Shown here: positions 13,595-25,429 of the stretch, in pieces
How positions within the stretch are numbered: the stretch's first letter is position 1
Layout of the letters: each line of letters starts with the position of its first letter
Origin: Puccinia triticina
Lineage: Eukaryota; Basidiomycota; Pucciniomycetes; Pucciniales; Pucciniaceae
Direction of reading: 5' to 3'
Assembly: GCF_026914185.1 (NCBI RefSeq)
Contig: NC_070567.1
Span: forward strand, 3,808,001 to 3,872,000
Length of the DNA: 64,000 nt
Notes under the pieces: generated by a model
Seen by the model: the letters and a program-made list of their open reading frames with translations, nothing else
Database searches by the model: none
Told to the model about the DNA's origin: nothing
Program-made: the position numbers and the translations under genes

Positions 13595-16443
13595 TTACGA
13601 ATGAAATTGAATTCCGCCGGCCTTGGCTGCCAAAGTTGAGTCAGCAGCACTGATAGCACTGCGTGCGGAAACAACGAGTCCCTCTGGACCACAAACTCCA
13701 ACTGCTAAACCACAACCTTGAGTTTCCCCTCGAGCGTCAATACTCCAGCTGGTGCTTTCAAGGGCTTCAGATAGAACACCCATAAGATCTACCCGATTTG
13801 GTGTGATCTGGGCACCTGGAACCGGGTTCATGTCACCATGCTTCAGTGGTGTCGTGACGTAAAGCCGAACAACTACTTCAATTCGAAGCTGTTGTGCGCA
13901 CTTTAAGGCTTTGTTTAAAGCACTTGCAAATACTTGTACCATGTCTGAAAATATTGGAAAATTCATTAAGCTTCTCCTGGACTAATTATTCGAGTGGAGC
14001 AGCGAGGTAAGCTTACCAAGATCACGCAGTGTCCATACTACAAATATTTTTTTGGTAAAGCCAACACCCTTCATGGCATTCCCAATGATCTGAAATCCAG
14101 CATGATAACAAAGGGAAAATGCATATGAAATCAGCAACATAGAAAGTGAGGACCTCTATTTTGTTTGATATGCTTTTATGAGCTACAACTAACGAACAAC
14201 TTACGTGTTCAAACGTTGACATACAGTATGTGAACCCACTACCTCCTGCGACCAGTACCACTGTCTCGTGATCGCACATATCTAAGTAAGACGTTCCATA
14301 TGGACTGGGTGATAAATTTCAATATCAGAAACGCTCTTTCAAGTAGATCATTTTGTGTGGTACAATGACTTACCCTTCAACCGCCACGGCGAGGCGACAG
14401 TCTGAAGCCGCTTCACACAATGCCTGAAAATGTTTTTCATCCGTTGAAGCCTTGCGACTCTCTAGGTCTCCGCCCACCAAAGCTGCCTCAGCGTAACCCA
14501 CTCGATGGATATTCTAAGTGCATCAAGTTTCAATCAAATCTTGAGGTTTCTCTCCAGTTTTCATAGTTAAAAGGGATCTTACCCTGGTGAAATCTCCAGC
14601 TGCTTTGGCTATCAGAACAAGGGTGTTTCGTCTGTTACGAGTGACGGGTTTAGTCTCAGGTAAAGCTATTCAAGGATTTCGGGCCGATTTAAGTTGACTC
14701 ACCCAGTCGGGGAAAGCGAGGCCGGCGCGTTTGCAATAGTAAAAGGATGCTACCAAGAGAAATGTATGATATTGAACAAGAGAAAACATGATGTTTTTGC
14801 TAGACGACTCACTTTCTCAAATGAGTGACGCCCTTTGAAGACTCGAAGGTAGACATGTTGACCTGAAAAAAAATGTAGGCCTCAAGGTGTGAACTACAAA
14901 ACACAGACCAGAAAGAAACAAAATACTGACCAGCTATCCAGCCCTCTCCTATCCGATCAATCTCAACCTTTGTTAGACCACCAGGGAGAGAGGTAAAGAC
15001 AGCAGACCTGATAGAAGTCTTCAAATATACAAGCAAATAATCGACTGCTATGAAGGTAGCCGACAAAACAGTAATCTATCATAGAAGTTATTGGAAGAAA
15101 GCATCAAAGTCAATTAGCCTCCAAAGTGTTAAATCATTGGAATGGCTTGACCAGAACTTTACCCACCGGCTTCAGTGCTTGAACATGAAACCACAGAGCC
15201 AATAATGCGGCGAAAAAACTACCGAAAAAAATATGCATAATAGGTTTGAGGCCCACAAATTTAATACATGAGCATGCATATTCACTTACCCAAATATATG
15301 GCAGACTAAAAAGGTTTGGTACATCTTGTGCCTGACCCATTTAATCGAACTCAAAGAGATCACTGAGAAGGACGCTAGGGCAACCAGACCATAAAATGAA
15401 GTTCCTTTGAAAATAACTGGTGCATTTGTTATCCATTTTCGCCTCCACCATAGCAAGCCGTGTACCAAACCTGTTATGTATGAGCTTTATAGTTAATTTG
15501 AAGTTTGTTCTATGAGAAAATCTGAAAGCTTACTAAGCAGGTATATTGCTCGGCCTTGTTTTTTCATGAAGAATTTGTGAGTTAGAATCTTTGACTTTCT
15601 TTAATAGATAAAATCACGCACCTATGAACCGATGTATGTAATTTATTCTTTCATAGCTTTTACCAATTAGTGAAAGCGGAGAATTCTTCATGGCAAGCAA
15701 AAACTGCAAAGGCAGGAAAATAGCAGCTATCCATCCAGGCCTTTTAAAATTCCCTAAAGGATCTGTGGTATTCTTATAAAGAAAACCAAAGATAAACCCA
15801 TGAAAGATGATCTGGGAAGGGTTTAATGCAGAAAGATGCCTTGATGAGTGATTCATCTAAAAAAAATATTGGATGGAAAGGAAAGCTAAATGGACTCACG
15901 AAGAGCAACAAAAATCTTCCAGTCGCTAATTGGATCCAGGGAATTGTTTTCAACGATATCATAGTATATATCTGCCTAAATTTGACTGTCAAAGTGGTAG
16001 ATTTGTGACCAATTGGAACTTCTGAGCCCCGGTTCACTGATTGTGCAATGATCGAAATTGTTGCAAGATTTGTTGGAGTTGCTTTGTTTTTGGTAAGAAA
16101 CCATCCTCTCTTGTATCGACCAGTCACAATGTGTCTGTAAATCAAAGGGGATGCTACCAGGAGAGCCAGCTGAGGCAGAAGAAATAAAAAATCCAGGATG
16201 GCAAGTTAGCTTATGTTTGCTCTATTCGCAAACAATAATCTCTTGCCTGCTCACAATTATGGATCCAATCTGAAAGCCTAGCAAATATTGTACTGCTCTA
16301 GCTGTATCTGCGTTCAATTCAGCCATCTTGGCCTTCATCGCAAGACTGGCAGCAGGTGGAGTTTGTGTCGTCGAACTGCTGGTCATATTTGATGGACCAC
16401 TGCCGGTAGTATAGTTTGTGGTCTGCGATCCGACGATAGACAT
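13595..16443 (-). CDS. ferric-chelate reductase, FRE family (paralogue A)
   Basis: A membrane flavocytochrome that passes electrons from NADPH through FAD and two hemes to extracellular Fe(III). Fourteen exons join in frame: 16443-16255, 16169-15900, 15811-15622, 15554-15534, 15470-15290, 15218-15167, 15075-14931, 14862-14813, 14749-14703, 14631-14583, 14513-14374, 14304-14205, 14089-14017 and 13944-13595. They give 618 residues. Two H-x13-H pairs (H213/H227, H281/H295) are the expected heme ligands. HPFTIAN (367-373) binds FAD, and PYGT and GGSGFT (446-470) bind NADPH. A CGP motif lies near the end. The fourth exon is only 21 nt. The protein ends in GGIQFHS where the paralogue continues to EKFGW, so a short last exon may be missing or lost. 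It may act in iron uptake; no regulatory site was identified. Confidence 0.88.
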
Positions 16444-16930
16444 GGTGAAATCCGATAATTAAAGATATAAATTGGTTGGTGGATATGGTTCTCAGAGGGG
16501 TGAGACTTGACTGATGCTAGCAGAATCCTACTTTGATTGTGCCACTGCGCTCACACTGATGTCAAACTGAGGACAGGCACCGGGCCTAGAGAAGGATAGC
16601 AGTGATAACCTGGGTATGGAACAATGTCTGAGTACAGAAGCTATCACAAAAAGATCATTACAAACAGTACGAGGGGAGAAGACAGCGGGAGTGTTCTACG
16701 GAAGCACCTCCTCGTACAGAATCTTGGAGAGAGTAGAATCCATCAGCGACCTCGTCGTACTGTCAACAAATGGTTGCTGGTCGACATAAAGCATGTGTTA
16801 ACAACTGTAGATGTCAGAATATATTCATTACTGCATTAATCAGTCGTCGGGGTTTGAACTTTCGGTCTCCAACTTGTATCAGTTGCGAGCCGACAACCCG
16901 TCTGATGAAGAGACGCAGAAACTTTAGAAC
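16444..16930. other. 5' flank of ferric reductase A, no gene
   Basis: This interval between the reductase start and the Mutator-like insertion probably contains the reductase promoter. No TATA box or other element could be assigned. The 9-bp target copy CTTTAGAAC lies at 16922-16930. Confidence 0.4.
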
Positions 16931-17535
16931 GGGGGGGTAGAATTTTACAACCCTTCTTTTACAAGTCATAAGCCTTGTAAATTGCATCCATTGTGAAATT
17001 ATGACAAGCTGGGAGGCATTCATAATTTTCCACACCTCCTCCCATATTTTCCACCATTGTAAAACAAGCATTTTAAGGCCCCGTTTGGCCGCGCGATGTT
17101 ATATGATAAATCGGGCAACTTATAACGGGGGTCGTCCGGGTTATAACTCACATTTATTTGGTGTTTGTGGCAGCCAGTAATATCATAAAACACATGATCG
17201 CACATGACTGGAAATTTATCATCCCCGCCATTTCGGAAATAGAGGTCTGGACCTGTATTTCTGGGTGATAAATCCACTTGTCGTCCCCAAGTCCAGGTTG
17301 TACATTCTGACTCCTCTCATCTCACACTTGATAACTCGCATTATGGCTCGACGAAAATCATCCCAAAATCCTCATCCAACTCCAAAACGCTCCACAAAGC
17401 CTCGAAACCCGTTGAAATCTCCAAGGACTCCTTCTACTCCAGCTCAGCGGGAATCTCGTCCAACTCAGGCCACTAGTACTCCGAACTCGCAACCAATCAG
17501 TTCCTATCCCCTGGAGTCAAACTCAATCTCAGCCA

Positions 17536-18516
17536 ATGGGTTCTCAACAATCAGGCCCAAATGCTTCTCAACATAGTCCAATCGGAACCCAAACCCAGCC
17601 AGAGGATATTCCCGAAAAGGACAAGACCAAAAACCTTGTATGGACCGCCGGCATGGAACGTAGTGCGCTCAAGATGTATGTCAAAGCTGTCGAGTCAGGA
17701 AAGCGCGGCGAAGCTGGATTCAAACCAGAGGTCCACCAAACAGTTGCTACCGAGCTGGCTACTGAGTTCCCCGGTGTCGAGTTTACTGTCCCAAAGGTGA
17801 AGTCAAAGTTCAACCAGACTTTCAAAAAGATCTGGGACGCGTTTGCAGCTTGCAAAGGAGCAAGCGGATTTGGGTGGAACGAGGCCGAATGTATGGTCAC
17901 TGCCTCAGAGGAGGTCTGGAATGCTTTTTTAGTTGTAAGTTGACCTGGATGCTTGGTACTTGGTAGTCGGAAGATGAGCGAGCTCACATGATTCCTTGTT
18001 CGTAACTCTTAGTCGCACCCGAATGCCAGACGATTTAAGAATACCCCATTTCCCGAATACAGGGACTACCAAGTGATTTTTGAGGGGAACACAGCTACTG
18101 GTGTTTTGCGTCAATCTGGTGCGACTGTCCCGACTGAAGATGCGGAGGGAGGTCCCGCTGCTCCCGGTGTTGATGAAAATGCTGCCGAAAACTTGGATGC
18201 TCGACAAACACCTGCTCAACGTCCAGGGGTCCGAGCTGCTTGTCGTCATCGGATCACATCGGGTGATCGCTTTGAAAACTCAATCGATCGACTTGTTGAT
18301 GCCTTTAACCAAGAAGAAGTCTCATCAATACACGCTGCAATTGAGAAGTTCCAGGACCACTTTGCGACTGGTCTCAGTATGGAAGAGCTCGTCACGGGTT
18401 TTAGCGTCTTGGAAAACGAAGCAAAGGCCAAAGCCTTTCTGGCAATCCGAGACCACGACCACGCCTGGGGCTGGATGAGCGCGCAGATCAATGCCAAGCT
18501 TCCTCTGGGCAACTGA
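17536..18516 (+). CDS. Myb/SANT-like DNA-binding protein of the Harbinger element
   Basis: In PIF/Harbinger elements a Myb-like partner protein binds the element ends and recruits the transposase to the nucleus. Two exons, 17536-17934 and 18013-18516, join at a GT-AG intron to give 300 residues. Residues about 35-160 form a Myb/SANT-like domain beginning LVWTAGMERSALKMYV and ending with the FPEYRDYQVIFEG stretch conserved in this family. The C-terminal part (DRLVDAFNQEE and after) is a helical region. A second open frame at 17343-17576 (MARRKSSQNPHP...) runs just upstream in another frame and looks like the true N-terminus, which points to a frameshift near 17520 or an unrecognised intron. 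The start at 17536 is therefore provisional. Confidence 0.7.
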
Positions 18517-18770
18517 TTCATCGGCTTAATTTACAAACATGAAATAGTGTAGATTGCTAAATATTCCAAAATACAACAAGTTATTCTGCTGCTGCTTTGT
18601 TTTCTACTCATCTTGTCAAACATTGAGCAAGGTAATGATGTCTCTAAACACAAAAATAAATCAAAGAAAATTGTTGTTCATAATTTTTCTTGAGTCTTTT
18701 TTTGCTACTCATGCATACCAGTCAAATCAAGAGTAAAAGATGAAAGAGGATCAAAAACAAAACTCATTTT

Positions 18771-20042
18771 TCAACGACCGTGTTGATTAACATAATTGCA
18801 GTACTGGTCCCACATTTGCTGCGCCAATGAGTCCCTCCAGATCTTGTGTGCAGCTCGTTCTTGAGCTCGGCTCAAAGACGGTTCGTCTTCTTCATCGTCG
18901 GGAATCTCATCATCCTCTGGTGCTGGGCCCACGTAATCGTTGTCGTTAAAATAATCTGACTGGCCGTGGTTTTCAATGATTATATTGTGTAGAACCGCTA
19001 GCGCAAGGACGAGTTTCCCTTGAGTTTCCAGACTGTACTCTAGAGGATGTACGAGAATTGGGAATCGCTTCTTCCAGGTGCCGAAAGTCCGCTCAACGAC
19101 GTTCCGAAGCATTGAATGCCGCAGGTTGAAAAGCTCTTCTTTGTTTGCGGGCCTGGAAAAATCATCTTCATCAGTTCATAGCTACAGAAAAAGACACAGC
19201 TTATCAAAAAGCATACCTATGACCTGCCTGTGCATTTTCGCGCAGGTGATAACGTACCCCCCGGTAAGGAACCAGTATACCTTTGGAGAGCGAGTAACCC
19301 GCATTGGCAAGGTAGAACGAGCCTCTGGGAATGCTGAAATCTTCAGCCATTGCACTTCCAAGGACCCTCGAGTCATGCGCAGACCCCTCCCAGCCAACCA
19401 TAATGTAGGTGAACTTCATGTTGAAGTCCACTACACCAAGTACATTCTGAGAGAGTGTCCCTTTCCGATTCCGATAAGGGCCTGCCATCGTTTCGGGGAC
19501 ACATGCTGGGACATGACAGCCATCCATCGCGCCAATACATCAATCGAAGAAGGGTGAAAATTTGGGGTTGTCCAAGATGGACTTGTGTGCTTCATTAACC
19601 AGAGGTCGAACAATGTATTTCTTGAGCAGCTGAAGGAAAAGGTTGATCACATGATGGAAGATGCGAGATGTTGGAATCGATCTTGAGTCTGCCGGTTGGT
19701 AGCATTCTGGCCAACAATGTACAAGAAGATCGCCAGTTGTTCATCCATGCCGACTAGTTTTGACGCAGGTTCGATGTCAATCGAGAGCAGTTCTTCTGAG
19801 CACACATCAAAAACATGAGTGGATAGTCGGAACATTGCTTGAGCTCGAAGTCTGTTTCCATTCAATATGTGTCTTGTGTAGGCTTCACCGGTGAAGATAG
19901 CATCGTTGTACGGCTCTTTGATCGTTTTCGACCACTGACGAAGGCCTATGATGATAACAACCATGATGATCATTTTCTTGCGTCGGATTTGTTGTTGCTT
20001 GTGGGTTCGTTGTAGAGATTGCTGATTATTTGATAGAGCCAT
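18771..20042 (-). pseudogene. PIF/Harbinger DDE transposase, disrupted
   Basis: This HARBI1-type DDE nuclease would cut and rejoin the element ends. The catalytic blocks are visible: GAMDGCHVPA (first D), GWEGSAHDSRV (second D) and NVVERTFGTWKKRF (E). An acidic tail follows. The start is taken at 20042 (MALSNNQQ). A proper intron lies between 19217 and 19152. Two lesions break it. A frameshift or small deletion near 19670 replaces the expected sequence between QDRFQH and SRIFHHVINLF. An in-frame TGA at 19542-19540 stands just before CIGAMDG. The nonsense codon could derive from CGA by a C-to-T change in a TCG context. Confidence 0.8.
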
Positions 20043-20587
20043 TTTTGAAGAGACGTTGTGGTATGGTAGATAGTTTGGAACAATGCCACACCAAACAGTG
20101 CAGTGATAAATGGACTCAGGAGAAAAATTTTTGTGGCTGCACCAAACACACATGTTATAAGCGCTGTCTTGGTTTTATTGTTTCTATGACAACTTCAACC
20201 GGGCTACATGTGTCATGTAAAGTAATACACAATTTATCATATCACATCGGGCGGCCAAACGGGGCCTAAAAGATACGTTGTAATTTTTTTGTCCAACGGA
20301 TTGAAATGTAATTTCACAAGTGATTCTCTTGCAATGATCTCCCTTGTAAAAAATAAGCCCCGCAAAATAGCGTGTGGGGCCAAAAAACTTCAAATTCACA
20401 AGGCTTCACTTACAAGGGATGTATTTTTGCCTTCACAACGGTCACAAAATTCTCACCAGGCAAAAGAAAATGTGAAATTTACGAGCCATATAAAAATTTG
20501 CAAGTGATAAATTGCAAAGCGCCAAACATGGAGAAACAAAAAATAAAAAAGAGACCATGGATACCCAATAGCCAAACCCCGCCATCC

Positions 20588-21991
20588 CTAACCAAATTTA
20601 GCTTTACAAAGCCTTGACTCCCCGGAGGCTTTTTGTTTGCGACCTCCCGCTTGTTCCGATCCAGATGTCGCACTGACACTCTCTTGGGGCTCACAGGCAG
20701 CACCCCTGGGCTTTGTTTGAGCCATGGCAACCTCAGTGGCCTCCAAAGATGCCCCATCAAGTACCTTCTTATCTGCCGCCGCCTCAATTTGCTGATCTTT
20801 GACTGTCGATCCAGCTGGCCTCAACGGTCGCTTGGACTTTCTTGAAGCGGAGTGCCCGGTCCACTTTGTCCAGCGTGGTCGAGATGATTGAGTGGTTATT
20901 GTGGAAGAGCTTGGACAACATCGGCGTGACTTTGAAGTCGTCCCTCAACCCTAGGGAGCGCGGTAGCCGGGTATGCCGGATCCAGGAGATCGTGGTCCCA
21001 TTGGCTTTGGTCGATTGGCCATCCTCGTACTCAATCAAGACCTGGAACCCGGAATTGCAGTTGTATCCTTGCTATTCGTTCTGGCAGTTCCGATGGATCC
21101 TCAGCACTCCGCTACGGAACTGGACGTCCGAGCGCGCGCCCTGGAGCCACCATGGCCATCGTCTATTCTTTGAGGTAGCTTGCAGGACGGCCTCCCAGGG
21201 TACCGAGATCGGGGCAAAGACGATTTTATTCTCTAGTGCGCGTAAGACCAGACGCACCTTTCGCCGCATCTGGACCTGGGTGTTCTGGTTCTGGGCAACA
21301 GATGCGCGCAGGTCAGCGGGGGTGGAGATACAGACGGGATCCACGGGCCGTTGGTCATACTTGAAGACCACCGTGAACGGGAACGGGACGACATCGGCGC
21401 GGCCGAAGAAGGTGGTCACGCCGACGAGATCAGCCGCATTATGCGGCTTCCAGAAACAGTCGGGCCCGGTGAACTCGCTCCGGATAACGCTCTGTATTGC
21501 GAGCGCTTTTGGGTCTGCCCGGTGGCCCGCTTGGCCTGCAGCTCGGCCGTACCTCTCCGCACCAAGCCCCTCAAATAGTCGCACATTCTCAACCAGTCGT
21601 TCCCCATGAGTTCCTTCAAAATTGACCAGACAAGGCGCTCCCGGAACCTCTTCCCACCATTGCAAGCGCTTCCCTTTGGCCATCCGGTACTCGGGCATGC
21701 CCAAAATCCTAAAACCATTGGAGTAAGATATCGTCACAAGAACAGAACACGCATTGAGACTCACAGCACACAAAGACTCTCGTCCCAAACTCGCCGGATC
21801 ACTTCCTTCCGGAAATCAAAATCAGCCGAAAACAAGCTCTTGTCGATCTGAAGGTCTCGGTTAAAGGAGCTGATGAGTCGCTGTACCCTCTTGGAATGGA
21901 TGTTGAGCAGATAAATCTGGAAGAACACATAGAGATATGGTAAGTCAGTGAGTGGTGTCAGCAATGTGCTCGATGTTTGGAGTGCGCACAA
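20588..21991 (-). pseudogene. captured gene of unknown function inside the Pack-MULE, disrupted
   Basis: A GC-rich minus-strand reading frame differs clearly from the AT-rich DNA around it. Coding-like sequence runs from about 21920 (IYLLNIHSKRVQRL) through an intron (donor near 21768, acceptor near 21712) into a 210-residue block (ILGMPEYRMAKGKRLQWWEE... to FRSGVLRIHRNCQNE). There a TAG near 21072 interrupts what reads on as QGYNCNSGFQVLIEYEDG. A frameshift near 20810 then leads to a low-complexity Ala/Gln-rich tail ending at 20588. The preserved intron means capture was at DNA level. Hydrophobic sequence upstream (22010-22080) may belong to it. I do not recognise the family. Confidence 0.55.
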
Positions 21992-22159
21992 GCGTTGTCC
22001 AGATCAGAAGTATTGATCCAAACAGCAGTTCCTGGAAATGGATGATTGCGGAGCCCGCGCCGACGACGCTGCACAATAGAAGGAGGCGATGGTCAGAAAA
22101 AAGCCAGATGTGATATGGGCGAGGCTGCAGACCTGAGCAAAAGACAGAACTTGGTGTTT

Positions 22160-22230
22160 GTCGAGACACAGCTCGCCATTTGCATAGACGTTCGGATGGA
22201 ACATTTTCAAGAGGAATTTCACCATTGGGG
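22160..22230 (-). pseudogene. fragment of a RAD6/UBC2-like ubiquitin-conjugating enzyme
   Basis: The minus-strand frame reads [20 protein letters not shown] followed by LD. This is the E2 signature just before and including the catalytic cysteine of Rad6/Ubc2-type enzymes. An intron acceptor (CCACCAG) precedes it as in a real exon, but no donor or in-frame continuation follows. Downstream bases to about 22000 look like a frameshifted remnant of the next E2 segment. It lies inside the Mutator-like element beside the other captured pseudogene. Confidence 0.55.
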
Positions 22231-22747
22231 CTGGTGGTGATCAAATCAATCAGAGAATTTGAGTGTTTACAGTGAGACTCCACTATTGCGATTGGGATGA
22301 GGGAGTTATGAAGGCAGACGGCAATAGAAGGCGGAAGGACATACTTTCAAGTGGGTGGAAATCCAACGTGATTGAGGCGTTGAGGCATGTAAATTTTGTG
22401 TGTCATGGTGAGTTGGAATACTTTTCCGGGCGAATACAGCATTGTAAAATAAAGGCTTGTAACCTGTATCCCGTAAAAATAGATTTTGGAGTTTGGATGA
22501 AGAAATTCCAAAGGATGTGTCACAAGGTTTGTGAAACATGCAGTGTAATATTATGTAAATGCTATCTACATAGTATATTTGCATAGTATGTTTTACAACA
22601 AATAATTTACAAGGGCCAAAACAAGTCCGAAAGCACCGGAAAAATACATATTACCGCATACATCCCATAAAATCCCAATGCATCCCTTTCACAAGGATTA
22701 TGCCTTGTGAAATAAGTTTTGTAAAATTCACGTACCCGCTTTAGAAC

Positions 22748-25429
22748 TCTCATTTTGAGGTATTAATTACGCATTGAGATGGTGATTCACAACTGAAAGG
22801 TAGCTTTGAACGTAGCTTTGCCCTTCCTCAAGCACTAAGCACTTCTGCTACCCATTCACTCACGTCGGGAATATGTAGAGTGACTCCGGTCGATAGCGGT
22901 TACTCATCACCCGGCTCTATTAAGCCTAGCTGGTTTTGCTACATAGATTAATGCCCTGGGCACATACAGCTTAAAACGCCTCATAATCATCACTGTGCGA
23001 GTAAGACTTTCAAACAACCCTCAGCGATGAAGATATTCAATACAAGAACGAGCGAGGTCAGCAGAATAGATTTCAAGTATACCATTTTCCAAAATTAACC
23101 AAGTCCTCCTTGCCTGAGGCTTTGCCGGAGGGACTAATGACTTATCAGGATTCTTTGCACGAGAGAACCGGATAATTGGTCACACTGATGGTTATATTCC
23201 TCATTACTCAGTCACTTCTCAACCCTTACACATAAGACCTGTTTTTCCTGAATGACAATCCTCTTATCAAAATTTTCATGTATTTTACTTTTCAGACATC
23301 TGGCTCAACTATCTTGAAAAAAATACTTTGAAAATCAGAATAAAAAGCAAAACAATTGTGATGTTGAGCACATCACTAACTTTCATTCAGATTTCATCTT
23401 GTATCTGCATAGTGCACTGACCCAACCCTTTTGGTAGCCAATCAAAGCTACCTAGCTTGATCAGGCCTACAATGACATGATCTATGATCTTGGCGCTGAG
23501 GCACCAACAGCAGGAAGATAATGAGCCCCAAAGAGAGAACATAGATCTCTGTTGATAAAAAGAAGAGGTACACAAAATTTTAAAACACTGTATCAGCAAA
23601 TAGACCTTGGAATGAGTGCACACAGGCGGTTATATTTTGATCTGGCATAAATTCCAAGATACTCAAAGAAATTGATGTTTTAAAAAAGCTAAATAGGGAT
23701 GAAAATGGAGGTGAGGGGGCTGGTAATTATATCAGAAGGAGGGGAACATGGAGGTTTGTCATTTATCAGAAACTTGTAAGCTTTCTTTTATCACTCTAGA
23801 AATATATTTCTCTGCATATATCACTCTACCTTTAACTTCCAAGCCTTGACCCATCTCACAGGGTCTGAAGGGCTTCTGCCTTACCTTTATTACCCTCATC
23901 CCTCACTTTTCTGCTCTTGCTCAGTAGGATTGGCATACACCTCAAACCCATTAGTGTTAAAGCCATCTAATTCAAAGATTCCATCAGCCACACCCTTTTC
24001 TTTTTCTGAGTATAAACCTCTCTCCATCAGCATTAGTCAAGAGGGCAGCCTCACTTACACCTTTAGCCTCTTCTGCATTATTAGTAGTGTAGTTGACTAT
24101 TTCCCCTCACGGCTCTTTCCTTTTTAGTTACTGGGAGCGCTGAAGGAGGCGGCATAGGTCCAAGTAGCTGCGGCAAGTAGATGAATGCACAACACCACAC
24201 CCAGAGAGGTAAGGTGTTACCGGCAGGGCGCGCAGTAAGTTACTGCGCATGACTGCCGTAGGCTGCAGATGGCACCAAAACCTATTTGATCTAGCAACAG
24301 GTACCAGCGGGAAACACAGAGCAAGAGGAGACCTTCACTCAACAAACCCGTCAGCCCTCCGTATTGCCACTCACTGTTTTTGTAGGAAGGAACAAAAATT
24401 TTGCCCCACCCGCCCTTTGGGCTCAGAGCTTGGGGATTCCCAGTGAATCCCAGGCGAGGGAAGAGAAAACCATCGCAACAATGGAATCTCATGTTATTTT
24501 TTACTCCAAGGAGCCTCTCTTAAATCCAGCCAGTAAGGAGGCAAAAGGAAGAGAGAGGAGGAAAGGAACTGGCACCTTCCCCCATTTAACCCATACTTGG
24601 ATGGCTTGGGGAGCGCAGGAAGCTCCCGGTTCACCCTAGACAACAAAGTAGTTGTTGAAAAAGTCTAACACACAAAGAAACCAATGAAGCAAGCTTCAAA
24701 GGTTTAAATCCAAAGTCTACGTTTAGCGGCGGATTGGATGAAGTTCACCTTTCACTTGCCTGTACACAAACCAGGGTGAATCTTTTGCAATCTCTATAGA
24801 GTGCCAGCACTTGTTGTTTTTTGTAGAATGCTTGGAGAATTTCACAAATATTTTTGTTTTGTTTGTCCCATAATTTTAACGTTTGAGTGCGAGCTGCGCA
24901 AAGCTAAAATATTACACTCACCTGTTAAGTGTGATCACATTTAAGCTCCATCACACCCACCTACTGTGAATGATTCTCCACTGACCCAACCAACCCAACC
25001 CTGCTAGATTTCAACTGTGTAAAGTTTGTAATTCATGAATTTCATACTTCATCCAATTTTGATGTTGTTTCCAACTCAAGCTGATCTCATCTGTAACTCA
25101 ATAAGGTGAAAAAACAGACTTTTGCCTTGATCATGAATCAAGTTCAACTCAACTTGAATCATATTTAAAAGCTCAGGTGACTCTGGGCTCACATGATGGG
25201 TTACTGTCACAATTTGTGGGTGGAACAACCATAATTCTTCCACAGGATACCATGATGGCAGATCCCAAATTTCAGCTGGATAATTGCAGCAGGATAATTA
25301 TTTCTAGATCCAGCCTGTTCCAGGGCATAGGTTTTGATTTCATTGAGGTTTAATTGAACTTCAGGAGTCATAAAGCCCAAAATTTAATAATATCCCTGTA
25401 ATGACATGTCAGATCCCCCTCAGCAGGCT
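22748..25429. other. repeat-rich intergenic DNA, no gene supported
   Basis: Open frames here (for example 23387-23623, 23846-24127, 24364-24639) are short, lack partners across introns and show no protein family. The region around 24150-24640 is somewhat GC-richer, but I could not assign it. Confidence 0.4.

Larger units (their letters stand above)
17077..20266. mobile_element. PIF/Harbinger DNA transposon, 3.2 kb, degenerate
   Basis: The ends are GGCCCCGTTTGGCCG on the left and CGGCCAAACGGGGCC on the right, with further inverted sequence inside (ATGATAAAT against ATTTATCAT). The flanks are TAA on both sides (17074-17076 and 20267-20269), the PIF/Harbinger 3-bp duplication. It carries the two divergent functions typical of the superfamily: a Myb/SANT-like DNA-binding protein on the plus strand and a DDE transposase on the minus strand. 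The transposase carries a frameshift and a stop, so this copy is not autonomous. It inserted into the left end of the Mutator-like element. Confidence 0.88.
16931..22738. mobile_element. Mutator-like element carrying host gene fragments (Pack-MULE), with nested Harbinger
   Basis: The outer boundaries are set by a perfect 9-bp direct repeat CTTTAGAAC (16922-16930 and 22739-22747), the length typical of Mutator-like insertions. The ends form an imperfect inverted repeat of about 55 bp: on the left GTAGAATTTTACAACCC with CATAAGCCTTGTAAATTGCA, on the right, in complement, GTGAATTTTACAAAAC with CATAATCCTTGTGAAAGGGA. Subterminal DNA is rich in TTGTAAA/TTTACAA. No transposase of its own is seen. Inside are a degraded E2-enzyme exon and a multi-exon pseudogene, both apparently of host type. 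A Harbinger element at 17077-20266 interrupts the left end, so the original element was about 2.6 kb. The termini resemble those of the coding element at 45566-61638. Confidence 0.75.

Noticed and set aside
24130..24250. Possible tRNA-like sequence
   Set aside because: Short GC stems are present but no cloverleaf, A box or B box can be fitted.
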